Notes under the pieces: generated by a model
Database searches by the model: none
Told to the model about the DNA's origin: nothing
What the model saw: only the letters and a program-made list of their open reading frames with translations
Shown here: piece after piece, positions 45,609 to 54,463 of the stretch
Numbering within the stretch: the stretch's first letter is position 1
How the letters are laid out: each line of letters starts with the position of its first letter
Position numbers and translations under genes: made by a program
NCBI RefSeq assembly: GCF_003207855.1
Contig: NZ_NKTZ01000001.1
Coordinates: forward strand, 248,001-312,000
Direction of reading: 5' to 3'
Source of the DNA: Komagataeibacter rhaeticus
Lineage (GTDB): Bacteria > Pseudomonadota > Alphaproteobacteria > Acetobacterales > Acetobacteraceae
Length of the DNA stretch: 64,000 nt

Positions 45609-46453
45609 CGGACCAGTTCATGCTGTTTGCCGGTGGCGTGGTGCCCGATGGGGAGCCGGTTGTCAGGCTCGCGCTCTATCAGGGCAGCCTGTCGCACCTG
45701 CTGGAACTGGCCCATGCGCGTGAAATCGACTTGGCCCGGCTGGATATCGTAACCCTGATCGACCAGTTGGCCGAAGCCGTGCGGGCATGCACCACCCTGC
45801 CGCTGGGGCAGAAGGCGCAGTGGGCGGTCATGGCATCAGGGCTGCTGCTGCTGCGCTCGCGCCTCATGCTGCCCGAAGATGATCCCCGCCAGCAGCAGGC
45901 CACGCAGGAAGCCGCCGACCTGCGCACGCGCCTGCTGGCCGCCGAGGGCGCGTCAGCCCTTGCGGGCTGGCTTGCCGCGCGCGCCCAGCTGGGGCGCGAC
46001 GTGCATGGCTTTGGCGGCGCACGGCCGCCCGAAAGCGACGAATCGGACCAGTGGGAAGTGGACCGGATCGAGTTCCTGTGGGGCTGCCTTGCGGTGTTTG
46101 ATGGCAACTGGGGGGCCATGCCGACCGAGACCCCGTTCTATGCGCCGGTGCAGCTGGATCTGTTTTCCGTGGAGGATGCGCGCATGCGGGTGCGCACCTG
46201 CCTGGCACAGGCGCGCCATACGCCGGTGCCGCTGGACTGGATGCTGCCCGAGTGCATGCGCGAAGGCGAGGGGAGCAGCCTGTCGGCAGGGCAGCGCCGT
46301 TCGGCATGGAGCAGTACGTTCGCCGCCTGCCTGGAAATGGTCAAGCAGGGGGAGGCCGTGGCCTACCAGCCCGAAGCGCGGATGCTGCCCCGCTTCAGCG
46401 GGGTGGAGGCCGCCGGGGGGCAGGAGCCCGAATCTGTTTTTACCAAGAAATAA
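45605..46453 (+). CDS. ScpA-like segregation and condensation protein
   Basis: ScpA is the kleisin that bridges the SMC heads with ScpB. The 282-residue product has the ScpA N-terminal pattern in diverged form (LYQGSLSHLLELAHAREIDLARLDIVTLIDQLAEAV in family-typical order, cited in part), then WAVMASGLLLLRSRLMLP, an acidic linker and a C-terminal winged-helix-like part (STFAACLEMVKQGEAVAYQ). The usual GPLDLLL reads GSLSHLL. Chromosomal scpA normally precedes scpB, which is absent; the next 600 bases are non-coding. It may be a second, specialised kleisin. The start overlaps the preceding stop (ATGA). Confidence 0.8.
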   Translation: MTDQFMLFAGGVVPDGEPVVRLALYQGSLSHLLELAHAREIDLARLDIVTLIDQLAEAVRACTTLPLGQKAQWAVMASGLLLLRSRLMLPEDDPRQQQATQEAADLRTRLLAAEGASALAGWLAARAQLGRDVHGFGGARPPESDESDQWEVDRIEFLWGCLAVFDGNWGAMPTETPFYAPVQLDLFSVEDARMRVRTCLAQARHTPVPLDWMLPECMREGEGSSLSAGQRRSAWSSTFAACLEMVKQGEAVAYQPEARMLPRFSGVEAAGGQEPESVFTKK

Positions 46454-47052
46454 CGTGAAAGCCGCCTATCGTTTCGAAATGCGTTCTTTCCGTTCCGGCA
46501 TCCATGTTGCAATAACAATATTGCGCGCAAACAGGGCTTTCGAAGGGCCGGGATCGATTTTTTCCTTATTTTTTTAACAGTTTGCTTGACTGGGATTTTT
46601 TTTTGATCAAGCTGGCATTAACGGTTTTTCACGACCCCGCCCGACACGGGAAGGGTCAGTTTCATTGGTCCGGTCGGCCCGTCAGTTCATGATCTGGCGG
46701 GCGGGTCATTCAGACAGACTATTTCAGACAAGATCAGGGTTGATTTCGAGTTGGTAATAATGTTTATGGATAAATCGTGATGAATGAGTGGTTTGGCCAG
46801 TTGGGGCAGGGTGCATGCGGTGTCCGTGCATTGGCATATGCACTGTCCGGGGCTGCGGCCATCACGCTTTTCCGTTCCGCCGGGAAAGGGGATGGCCATG
46901 TTTCACGGCTGAACCGGGGAGAACAAGGCGGATCGCATCAGTCGTTTCGTAGAAATCTGGTCATACTCCCGTAGTAGATTTGGTGAAATCAGAACATCCA
47001 GAATAAATTTTCCAATAATTCCTTCCTAAAACTATGCCGTTCTGAGTGAGGT
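46454..47052 (+). other. AT-enriched 600-base gap before tonB
   Basis: No convincing gene is present; short frames at 46687-46899 and 46777-46974 lack homology and ribosome sites. The region has T-runs (46558-46575, 46596-46604), a hairpin GCAATA/TATTGC (46509-46524) and a spaced inverted repeat GCTTGA (46584-46589) with TCAAGC (46607-46612). It is AT-rich just before tonB (46975-47035), where the ton promoter is expected. I see no clear Fur box. Confidence 0.5.
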
Positions 47053-47721
<669 letters not shown>

Positions 47722-47808
47722 GCCTGAGTATCAAGGTCAGGCACGGCGGGGGCCGGCAGCACCCCGCCGCCTCGGAAAAAACATCCTGCTCCAGAGGATT
47801 TTGGTTAA

Positions 47809-48861
47809 ATGATCAGACTGCATCGTAAACACACTCTTGTTGCCTCGGCTGCTTTCGCTGCCATGCTGTGCGCGGCTTCCCCGCTCGCTGCGCTTGCACA
47901 GGATGCCGCCCCGGCCGCTAGCGATGCGGCCACGGCGCCTGCGGTTTCCGCGCCCCCGACCGATGGCAATGGCGCCCCGGCCACTCCGGCACCGGGTGCC
48001 GATGCCCCGGCCGTGCAGGCTCCCGCCGCCACCGATGCCGCACCGGCAGCCCCGGCCGAAGCGCCGCCCGCTCCTGCCCCTGCTCCCGCTCCCGCAGCGG
48101 ATGCGGCTCCCCCGGCCGATGCCCCCAAGGCCCCCGAGGGCAACCCCTACGGTCTGGGCGCGCTGTGGGCCAATGGTGACTTCATTGCCCGTGGCGTCCT
48201 GCTGATCATGGTCTTCATGTCGCTTGGCACCTGGTACATCATGATCACTAAGTTCTTCGAGCAGGCCCGCGTCATGGCCGCCGCCAAGCAGGTGATGACC
48301 GATTTCTGGACCAAGGGTTCCATCAAGGAAGGTGCCGCGGCCCTGCCCGCGAACTCCCCCTTCCGCTATATTGCCGATACCGGCGTGAAGGCGGCGGAAC
48401 ACCACGAAGGCACGATGCAGGAATCCATCGACCTGCACTCCTGGACCACCATGTCCATCCAGCGTTCGGTTGACGTGATCCAGACCAAGCTGCAGGGCGG
48501 CCTGGCCTTCCTCGGCACCGTGGGTTCCACCTCTCCGTTCGTGGGTCTGTTCGGCACGGTGTGGGGTATCTATCATGCGCTGACGGCCATCGGCATTGCA
48601 GGCCAGGCCTCGATCGACAAGGTTGCCGGCCCGGTCGGTGAATCGCTGATCATGACCGCCATCGGCCTGGGCACCGCGGTGCCGGCGGTGCTGGGCTACA
48701 ACCTGCTGGTCCGCCGCAACAAGGGCGCCATTGACAAGGTGCGCAACTTCGCGGCTGACGTGCAGTCGATCCTTATGGGTGGTTATCGTCATGGTGCCGA
48801 GATCGTGGTGCACCCCGACAACTCCCCGACCACAACGACTATCGACAACCGGGTGGGCTGA
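47809..48861 (+). CDS. exbB: ExbB/TolQ/MotA-family proton channel protein with exported N-terminal extension
   Basis: ExbB forms the pentameric scaffold of the Ton motor. The 350-residue product begins with a signal peptide ending ASPLAALA (cut near residue 30), then about 85 residues of Ala/Pro-rich sequence that would lie in the periplasm. Three membrane helices follow, with the conserved cytoplasmic domain (GGLAFLGTVGSTSPFVGLFGTV in part, then IGESL-like VGESLIMTAIGLGTAVPAVLGYN). This long extension is seen in the longer ExbB type. It is followed by exbD with only two bases between. Confidence 0.93.
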   Translation: MIRLHRKHTLVASAAFAAMLCAASPLAALAQDAAPAASDAATAPAVSAPPTDGNGAPATPAPGADAPAVQAPAATDAAPAAPAEAPPAPAPAPAPAADAAPPADAPKAPEGNPYGLGALWANGDFIARGVLLIMVFMSLGTWYIMITKFFEQARVMAAAKQVMTDFWTKGSIKEGAAALPANSPFRYIADTGVKAAEHHEGTMQESIDLHSWTTMSIQRSVDVIQTKLQGGLAFLGTVGSTSPFVGLFGTVWGIYHALTAIGIAGQASIDKVAGPVGESLIMTAIGLGTAVPAVLGYNLLVRRNKGAIDKVRNFAADVQSILMGGYRHGAEIVVHPDNSPTTTTIDNRVG

Positions 48862-48863
48862 TC

Positions 48864-49286
48864 ATGGGTATGCAAGTTGGAGGTGGCGGCGATGAAGACG
48901 AGGTGGTGTCGGCCATCAACACCACACCGCTTGTCGACGTCATGCTGGTGCTGCTGATCATCTTCCTGATCACCATCCCCGTCGCGACACACACCATCAA
49001 GGTCAACCTTCCGATGGATGCCAACCAGCCGACCCGCACGATGATGAACAACATCGTCATCGCGGTGACGCCAACCGGGCAGGCCTACTGGAACGAGACA
49101 CCCCTGACCAGCTATGCCGACCTGGAATCCCACCTGGAGCATGTGGCTGCGGAAAATCCGCAGCCCCAGATCCAGATCCGTGGTGACCAGATGGCGAAAT
49201 ACGAGGGGGTGGGCAAGGTGATCGCGGCCTGTCAGCAGGCGGGTATCGTCCACATTGATTTCATTACCGAGCAGCCGCACGGCTGA
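48864..49286 (+). CDS. exbD: ExbD biopolymer transport protein, first copy
   Basis: ExbD supplies the proton-carrying aspartate inside the ExbB pore. The 140-residue product has a short cytoplasmic N-terminus, one membrane helix with D25 in INTTPLVDVMLVLLIIF, and a periplasmic domain ending in VGKVIAACQQAGIVHIDFITEQ. It directly follows exbB. A second, distinct exbD follows 54 bases later. Confidence 0.94.
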   Translation: MGMQVGGGGDEDEVVSAINTTPLVDVMLVLLIIFLITIPVATHTIKVNLPMDANQPTRTMMNNIVIAVTPTGQAYWNETPLTSYADLESHLEHVAAENPQPQIQIRGDQMAKYEGVGKVIAACQQAGIVHIDFITEQPHG

Positions 49287-49340
49287 TATCCATTCCCGGC
49301 CGGGGCACATGCCCCGGCCATTCCTGGGAGAGTAGACACC

Positions 49341-49778
49341 ATGGGCATGAATGTCGGCTCAGACAGCACCACAGAGGACGAAGGTATTGTCGATATCAAT
49401 ACCACGCCCCTGATTGACGTCATGCTGGTGCTGTTGATCATGCTGATCATCACCATTCCGCTCCAGACGCATTCGGTTTCCATCGATCTGCCGCAGGGCA
49501 ATCCGCCGCCGTCCACCGCGCCAGACCCGGTTGTGGACACGGTGGCGATCGATTTTGACAATACCATCACCTGGAATGGTGAGCCTGTCCCCGATGAGGC
49601 AGCCCTGCAGGAACGCTTCAAGGATGCGGCAGCGCAGCCCGTCCAGCCGGAAATGCATATCCACCCCGACCGTCTGGCCAGCTACAAGGTCGTGGCCAGG
49701 GTGCTGGCGGACGCGCAGCGTCTGGGCGTAAGCAAGCTGGGTATCATGGGTAGCGATCAGTTCATGGACGCGCAGTAA
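49341..49778 (+). CDS. exbD2: ExbD biopolymer transport protein, second copy
   Basis: The 145-residue product has the same layout as the first ExbD, with the functional aspartate D26 in INTTPLIDVMLVLLIML and a periplasmic domain ending VLADAQRLGVSKLGIMGSDQF. The two copies share the helix but differ in the periplasmic part, as in the tonB-exbB-exbD1-exbD2 set of Xanthomonas, where the second ExbD has a separate role. A GGGAGAG ribosome site precedes ATG 49341, and the operon terminator follows. Confidence 0.94.
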   Translation: MGMNVGSDSTTEDEGIVDINTTPLIDVMLVLLIMLIITIPLQTHSVSIDLPQGNPPPSTAPDPVVDTVAIDFDNTITWNGEPVPDEAALQERFKDAAAQPVQPEMHIHPDRLASYKVVARVLADAQRLGVSKLGIMGSDQFMDAQ

Positions 49779-49826
49779 GGTAACACGGCGACGTGGCCCT
49801 GATTGTGCTTATGGACAGCGTTTCAG

Positions 49827-49858
49827 AACGGCTCTTCCTGTGGGAAGGGCCGTTTTTT
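49827..49858 (+). terminator. Rho-independent terminator of the ton operon
   Basis: A 12-bp near-perfect stem, AACGGCTCTTCC (49827-49838) with GGAAGGGCCGTT (49843-49854), has a TGTG loop and is followed by a T-run. Confidence 0.9.
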
Positions 49859-49959
49859 CATGCCTGTCGTGCCATATGCTGACAGTCCATTCTCATGGGG
49901 CGGTCTGGCATGGTGGCGGGCGGGGATGTGCCGGATTGCGGGGAAATACCCGGTCATCA

Positions 49960-50090
49960 TCAGGAAGTTTCCGGTGAAGTTTTGTTCAGGATGCTTCAGG
50001 GCGGGAGACTCGTTTGTGACCGGGCCGTCGTGTTCCGGACATCCACATGCATGGCACGCGCTCCCTTTTTCCAAAAAGTGGGGTTCCCTG
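49960..50090 (+). repeat. Eroded copy of the double-hairpin repeat
   Basis: The left arm and first hairpin are recognisable but decayed (AGGAAGTTTCCGGTGAAGTT, then GTTCAGGATGCTTCAGG). After about 60 unrelated bases a CCCTTTTTCCAAAAAGTGGGG stretch (cited in part) resembles the second stem. It lies in the 367-base gap between exbD2 and the permease gene, which otherwise holds only the terminator and the permease ribosome site. Confidence 0.45.
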
Positions 50091-50145
50091 CATGGCCACC
50101 GCCCCGCAAGGTGGGCATGGGCCTGCCTGCATGGAGGAATGGCGC

Positions 50146-51513
50146 GTGACAGCAGAGATAACACCCCATCCGGTGGATGAAATGCTGCCAGCCGGCATGC
50201 TGTTTGCCTTCGGGCTGCAACATGCCCTGGTCATGTATGCCGGCACCGTGGCCGTGCCACTGGTCTTTGCCGCCGCGATGCACATGTCCGCGGCACAGAC
50301 GATATTACTGATCAACTGCGGGCTGATGACATCGGGCGTCGTCACCATCGTGCAGAGTGTGGGGGTGTGGAAATTCGGCTCGCGCCTGCCCATCGTGCAG
50401 GGGTCTTCGTTTGCCATGCTGGCATCCTTACTGCTGATCGGGCAGGTCTATGGCCTGCGTTCGGTTTTCGGCGCGGTCATGGGGGCGGGGCTGGCCATGG
50501 TGGTACTGGCGCCGGTCATGGCGCGGCTCATGCGCTTTTTCCCGCCGGTGGTGATTGGCTGCCTGATCACCACCATCGGGCTTACGCTCATGCCGGTCGC
50601 GGGGCGCTGGGTGGGGGGCGGCACGCCGGGGGCACCCGGTTTTGGCAGTGTCGCCAACCTGCTGCTGGCATTCGTCACCATTCTCATGACCGTTGCGGTG
50701 CAGGCGTGGGGCCGGGGGTTCATGGTCAATATCAGCGTTCTGGTGGGGCTTGTGGCGGGTAGTATCGTGGCCGCGCTATGCGGCATGGGCCATTACGGGA
50801 TGGTGGCGCAGGCCCCATGGTTTGCCGTGAGCATGCCCTTTGTCTTCGGCATGCCGGAATTTCATGTCATGCCGGTCGTTATCGTGCTGCTGAGCATGAT
50901 CATCATTGTGGCCGAAACCACCGGCAACTGCCTGGCCATTGGCCGGGTGGTGGATGTGCCCGTGACCGATGCCACCATAGCGGGCGCCCTGCGCGCCGAT
51001 GGACTGTCCACCCTGCTGGGCGGTGCGTTCAACAGTTTTCCCTATAATGCCTTTACCCAGAATACCGGGCTGATCGCCATGACCGATATCCGCAGCCGTT
51101 TTGTCGTGGCGGGGGCGGGCGTGATCATGATCGGGCTGGGTCTGTTCCCCAAGCTGGGCGCGCTGATCGCGGCCCTGCCGCCGCCGGTGCTGGGCGGGTG
51201 CGGCGTGGTCATGTTCGGCATGACCACGGTAGGCGGCATACGTGAACTGCTGCATGTACGCTTCGAGGGCACGCGCAATGCCCTGATCGCGGCTGTATCC
51301 ATGGGGCTGGGCGTGCTGCCCATGGCATGCCCGGACCTGTTCGTGCATCTGGGCGGGCTGTGGCGGCTGCTACTGGGTAACGGGGTGCTGCTGTGTATCC
51401 TGTCGGGGGTGCTGCTCAACCTGCTGGTAGGCAGCCGCGCACCGGATGCGGCGGATGCCGTGGACCCCATGCCACCATCGTCTGGTCCTGATAACGTCTT
51501 GATAAAAAGATAA
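50146..51513 (+). CDS. NCS2-family nucleobase:cation symporter (xanthine/uric acid permease type)
   Basis: The 455-residue product is a 14-helix NCS2 transporter. Motifs include FGLQHALVMYAGTVAVPL, QGSSFAMLASLLLIG, AETTGNCLAIGRV and the substrate-site region FNSFPYNAFTQNTGLIAMT, which places it with xanthine/urate rather than uracil carriers. I start at GTG 50146, because GGAGGA lies seven bases before it; the in-frame ATG at 50131 has no ribosome site. Together with ade it suggests purine salvage. The C-terminus ends in a soluble tail, and a repeat element follows. Confidence 0.88.
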   Translation: MTAEITPHPVDEMLPAGMLFAFGLQHALVMYAGTVAVPLVFAAAMHMSAAQTILLINCGLMTSGVVTIVQSVGVWKFGSRLPIVQGSSFAMLASLLLIGQVYGLRSVFGAVMGAGLAMVVLAPVMARLMRFFPPVVIGCLITTIGLTLMPVAGRWVGGGTPGAPGFGSVANLLLAFVTILMTVAVQAWGRGFMVNISVLVGLVAGSIVAALCGMGHYGMVAQAPWFAVSMPFVFGMPEFHVMPVVIVLLSMIIIVAETTGNCLAIGRVVDVPVTDATIAGALRADGLSTLLGGAFNSFPYNAFTQNTGLIAMTDIRSRFVVAGAGVIMIGLGLFPKLGALIAALPPPVLGGCGVVMFGMTTVGGIRELLHVRFEGTRNALIAAVSMGLGVLPMACPDLFVHLGGLWRLLLGNGVLLCILSGVLLNLLVGSRAPDAADAVDPMPPSSGPDNVLIKR

Positions 51514-51592
51514 AAGTTTTTGGGGGCCGCCTTTTTTCACAAAGGCGGTGGTCTCGTAAGATTTTTGAAAAAAGCTTCACCAGGAACGTTCC
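51509..51592 (-). repeat. Double-hairpin intergenic repeat, copy 7
   Basis: Minus orientation, between the convergent permease and MFS genes. The GCCGCC stem pairs across CTTTTTTCACAAAGGCGG. The second hairpin is diverged, and the right arm reads CTTCACCAGGAACG. Confidence 0.75.
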
Positions 51593-51596
51593 GGCT

Positions 51597-52997
51597 TCAG
51601 GTGGCGTGCGTGCGCGCGGTCGGGCGCGGACCCAGCAGCCGGGCCGCGCTGCACAGCATGCCGATAAAGGCGACAATGGCGCCAAAGCCCAGGCAGCTCC
51701 GTTCCGCGTCATGCGTGATCAGGCCAAAGGCCATGGCCACGAACATGGCCCCCGTGGCCTGTCCGCACTGCCGCGCGATCTGCACCATGCCCGACGCGCT
51801 GCCCGAACGCCCGGGGGGGGCGGTCACCATCATGATGCGGTTGTTGGGCGGCTGGAACACCCCGAACCCCATCCCCCCCAGGGCGATGCGCCAGGCGATG
51901 TCGAACCAGGCGGGAGCGGCGGGCAGCAGATACAGCGCCAGGAACCCAAGGGATGTCATGCCCAGCCCGACCGAGGACAGGATGGCCGCCGGTACCCGGT
52001 CTGACAGCCTGCTGATGAGCGGGGCCACCGCCATGATGCCGACCGGCCACGGTGTCATGAGCAGGCCGACGATGGAAGGCGGGTAGTGGAACATGGACTG
52101 GAGCGTGAAGGGGAACGAGATCATGAACAGGTTCGAGGCCACGAACGCCACGAACCCCACCAGCGTGCCGTTGCGGAAGGCCCGGATACGCAGCATGTCG
52201 ATGGGAAACATGGGGTGCGTCTGCCCATGCTGGCGGCGCACCAGCAGCCAGCCCGCGGCCAGGCCGGTGATGGCCAGCGCGGTCACCTGCACTGCCCCGG
52301 CATGGTGGGCGATCGAATCCCCCGCCATGATCAGCGCACCGAAGGCCAGCACGTTGAGCAGCGCGCTGGCGCCATCAAACGAGCCGGGGCTGACCGGTGT
52401 GCGCGGCAGGGAAACCAGCGCCAGCACAAGCGCGGTCGCCCCCAGCGGGATGTTGATCAGGAACAGCCAGGGCCAGCTGGCGAAGGACAGGATGATGGAG
52501 GCCACGGTCGGCCCGCCCCCCACGCCCAGCGCCACCATCACGCCGTTAAGCGCGATTCCCCGCCCCAGTATGGCATGCGGGTAGATGAAGCGGATCAGCG
52601 CGATGCTGACGCTCATGATGCATGCGCCGCCCACGCCCTGCACCGCGCGCGCCAGTGCCAGTGCCAGCAGGCTGTGCGACAGCGCGCAGAACAGGGAGGC
52701 CACGGTCAGCAGCGCCAGCCCGATCTGGCACAGCCGCGCAAACCCGATGCGCGTGCCAAGGGCGGCCATGGGCAGCAGCGAAACCACGCTGGCCAGCTGG
52801 TAGGCATTGACGATCCAGACCGCGGATGCGGGCGAGACATGCAGGTCCCCCGCTATGGTGGGCAGGGCGACATTGGCAATGGCGTAATCCAGCAGCGCCA
52901 GCAGCACCGACAGCGCCACGGCGGTCACCGCGCGTACGCGCGCGGCGCCATGCAGGCCTTCGCCTTCTGTCAGGACGGGTTTGGATGGGGGGGGCAT
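51597..52997 (-). CDS. MFS transporter, DHA2 (14-helix) drug exporter type
   Basis: The 466-residue product has repeated membrane helices in the DHA2 layout: ALLDYAIANVALPTIAGDLHVSP and WIVNAYQLASVVSLLPMAAL in helices 1-2, RAVQGVGGACIMSVS (motif C-like), and GRGIALNGVMVALGVGGGPTVAS. It is likely a proton-coupled exporter of toxic organics; the substrate is unknown. ATG 52997 is followed at once by eight consecutive C bases (codons for Pro), a tract that could slip and switch expression. No good ribosome site is visible, and the frame is open for 170 bases upstream, so the start is uncertain. Confidence 0.82.
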   Translation of the reverse strand: MPPPSKPVLTEGEGLHGAARVRAVTAVALSVLLALLDYAIANVALPTIAGDLHVSPASAVWIVNAYQLASVVSLLPMAALGTRIGFARLCQIGLALLTVASLFCALSHSLLALALARAVQGVGGACIMSVSIALIRFIYPHAILGRGIALNGVMVALGVGGGPTVASIILSFASWPWLFLINIPLGATALVLALVSLPRTPVSPGSFDGASALLNVLAFGALIMAGDSIAHHAGAVQVTALAITGLAAGWLLVRRQHGQTHPMFPIDMLRIRAFRNGTLVGFVAFVASNLFMISFPFTLQSMFHYPPSIVGLLMTPWPVGIMAVAPLISRLSDRVPAAILSSVGLGMTSLGFLALYLLPAAPAWFDIAWRIALGGMGFGVFQPPNNRIMMVTAPPGRSGSASGMVQIARQCGQATGAMFVAMAFGLITHDAERSCLGFGAIVAFIGMLCSAARLLGPRPTARTHAT

Positions 52998-53115
52998 GGG
53001 CAGGGGCTTTTCGGGCGGGGGAACGTCATGTTTCGGAGAAACAATGATAACCGGCGCGGGATGGATACGGCAACCTGCCCCGCCGCCGGCAGGCCCGGTC
53101 CCCCCCCCCGCGTGG

Positions 53116-54396
53116 TCAGCCCGCGGCGTCCAGCGCGCGCTGGCCGATGTCGTGGCGGTAGACGCCATCGGGCCAGTCGATTTTCCCTATGGCGGCATAG
53201 GCCCTGTCACGGGCCTGGGCCAGTGTGTCGGCCGTGGCGCATACGGCCAGCACGCGCCCGCCCGCCGCCACAAGCGCGCCGGCGGCATCCAGCTTCGTGC
53301 CCGCCTGGAACACGCGTACGCCCGGCACGGCCTCGGCCTCCGCAATGTTGCGGATGACCCCGCCAGTGACCGGCGTGCCGGGATAGCCGCGTGCCGCCAT
53401 CACCACGCTTATGGCGGACTGGCTGGAAAAGCGGATGTCGGTGCGGGCCAGGTCTCCCTTCGCCACGGCGGCCAGCGCGGCCAGCAGGTCGCTTTCCAGC
53501 CGGATCAGCAGGGCCTGCGCCTCCGGGTCACCCAGGCGGACATTGTATTCGATCAGCTGCGGGCCGGACGGGGTCAGCATGAGGCCCGCGAAGATGATGC
53601 CGGTAAACGGCGTGCCCCGCCGCGCCATTTCACGCAGCATGGGACGTACCAGCAGGTCAAGGGCGGCTTCCTGCGCCGCGCGGTCAAAGCCCGTGGGGGG
53701 CGAGACCGCGCCCATGCCGCCGGTGTTGGGGCCGGTATCGCCGTCACCAATGCGCTTGTGGTCCTGTGCCGCGCCGATCAGCACGGCGGTCTCGCCCGCG
53801 CAGAAGGCGAAGAGCGAGACCTCATCGCCGACAAGGCAGTCCTCGATCACCACGCTGTGGCCTGCCTGGCCCAGCGTGCCCCCCGTCATCATGTCGGTAA
53901 TGGCCTGTTCGGCCTCGGCAACACTCTGGGCCACCACCACGCCCTTGCCCGCCGCCAGCCCGTCCGCCTTGACCACAACCGGCGCGCCATGGCGGCGTAC
54001 GTAGTCCAGCGCGGGGGCGGCCGCGTCAAAGCGGGCCCAGCGTGCGGTGGGAATGCCCGCCGCGTCACACACTTCCTTGGTGAAGGTCTTGCTGCCTTCC
54101 AGCGCCGCCGCCGCCCGGGCGGGCCCCGCGCAGGCAATGCCGGCAGCCTTGCAGGCATCGGCAATGCCCGCCACCAGCGGGGCCTCGGGGCCGGGGACGA
54201 CCAGATCGATGCGCTCGCGCCGTGCCAGCGCGATCAGGCCCGCCACGTCATCAGCCTTTACCGCGCAGTTGGTGCCCAGGGCGGCGGTGCCGGGATTGCC
54301 CGGCGCAATGAACAGGGCATCGAGCAGGGGAGAGCGCGCAATGGCAGCGGCCATGGCATGTTCCCGTCCGCCCGATCCAACCAGCAGCACCCGCAT
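53116..54396 (-). CDS. purD: Phosphoribosylamine-glycine ligase
   Basis: PurD (GAR synthetase) joins glycine to phosphoribosylamine, the second step of purine synthesis and the one after PurF, also in this window. The 426-residue product begins MRVLLVGSGGREHAM and has the ATP-grasp signatures VVKADGLAAGKGVVV, TGPNTGGMGAVSP and IEYNVRLGDPEAQALL. Start ATG 54396 is set by the N-terminal motif. It is divergent from xseA, with 67 bases between the starts. A run of ten C bases lies just after its stop (53100-53109). Confidence 0.96.
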   Translation of the reverse strand: MRVLLVGSGGREHAMAAAIARSPLLDALFIAPGNPGTAALGTNCAVKADDVAGLIALARRERIDLVVPGPEAPLVAGIADACKAAGIACAGPARAAAALEGSKTFTKEVCDAAGIPTARWARFDAAAPALDYVRRHGAPVVVKADGLAAGKGVVVAQSVAEAEQAITDMMTGGTLGQAGHSVVIEDCLVGDEVSLFAFCAGETAVLIGAAQDHKRIGDGDTGPNTGGMGAVSPPTGFDRAAQEAALDLLVRPMLREMARRGTPFTGIIFAGLMLTPSGPQLIEYNVRLGDPEAQALLIRLESDLLAALAAVAKGDLARTDIRFSSQSAISVVMAARGYPGTPVTGGVIRNIAEAEAVPGVRVFQAGTKLDAAGALVAAGGRVLAVCATADTLAQARDRAYAAIGKIDWPDGVYRHDIGQRALDAAG

Positions 54397-54463
54397 CACT
54401 CTGTTTCTCCCGTTTTTCATATCTGCCCTTTCGGGGTGGCCGTCTCTATCATACCTTGGGCGG

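Noticed and set aside
46777-46974. A 65-residue plus-strand peptide before tonB
   Set aside because: No ribosome site, no homology, and it lies in a likely regulatory gap. It could be a leader peptide, but nothing supports it.
51597-53168. The longer 523-residue form of the MFS protein
   Set aside because: The extra N-terminus is Gly/Ala/Pro-rich without homology and runs into the end of purD; the ATG at 52997 fits the family length better, though its ribosome site is poor.
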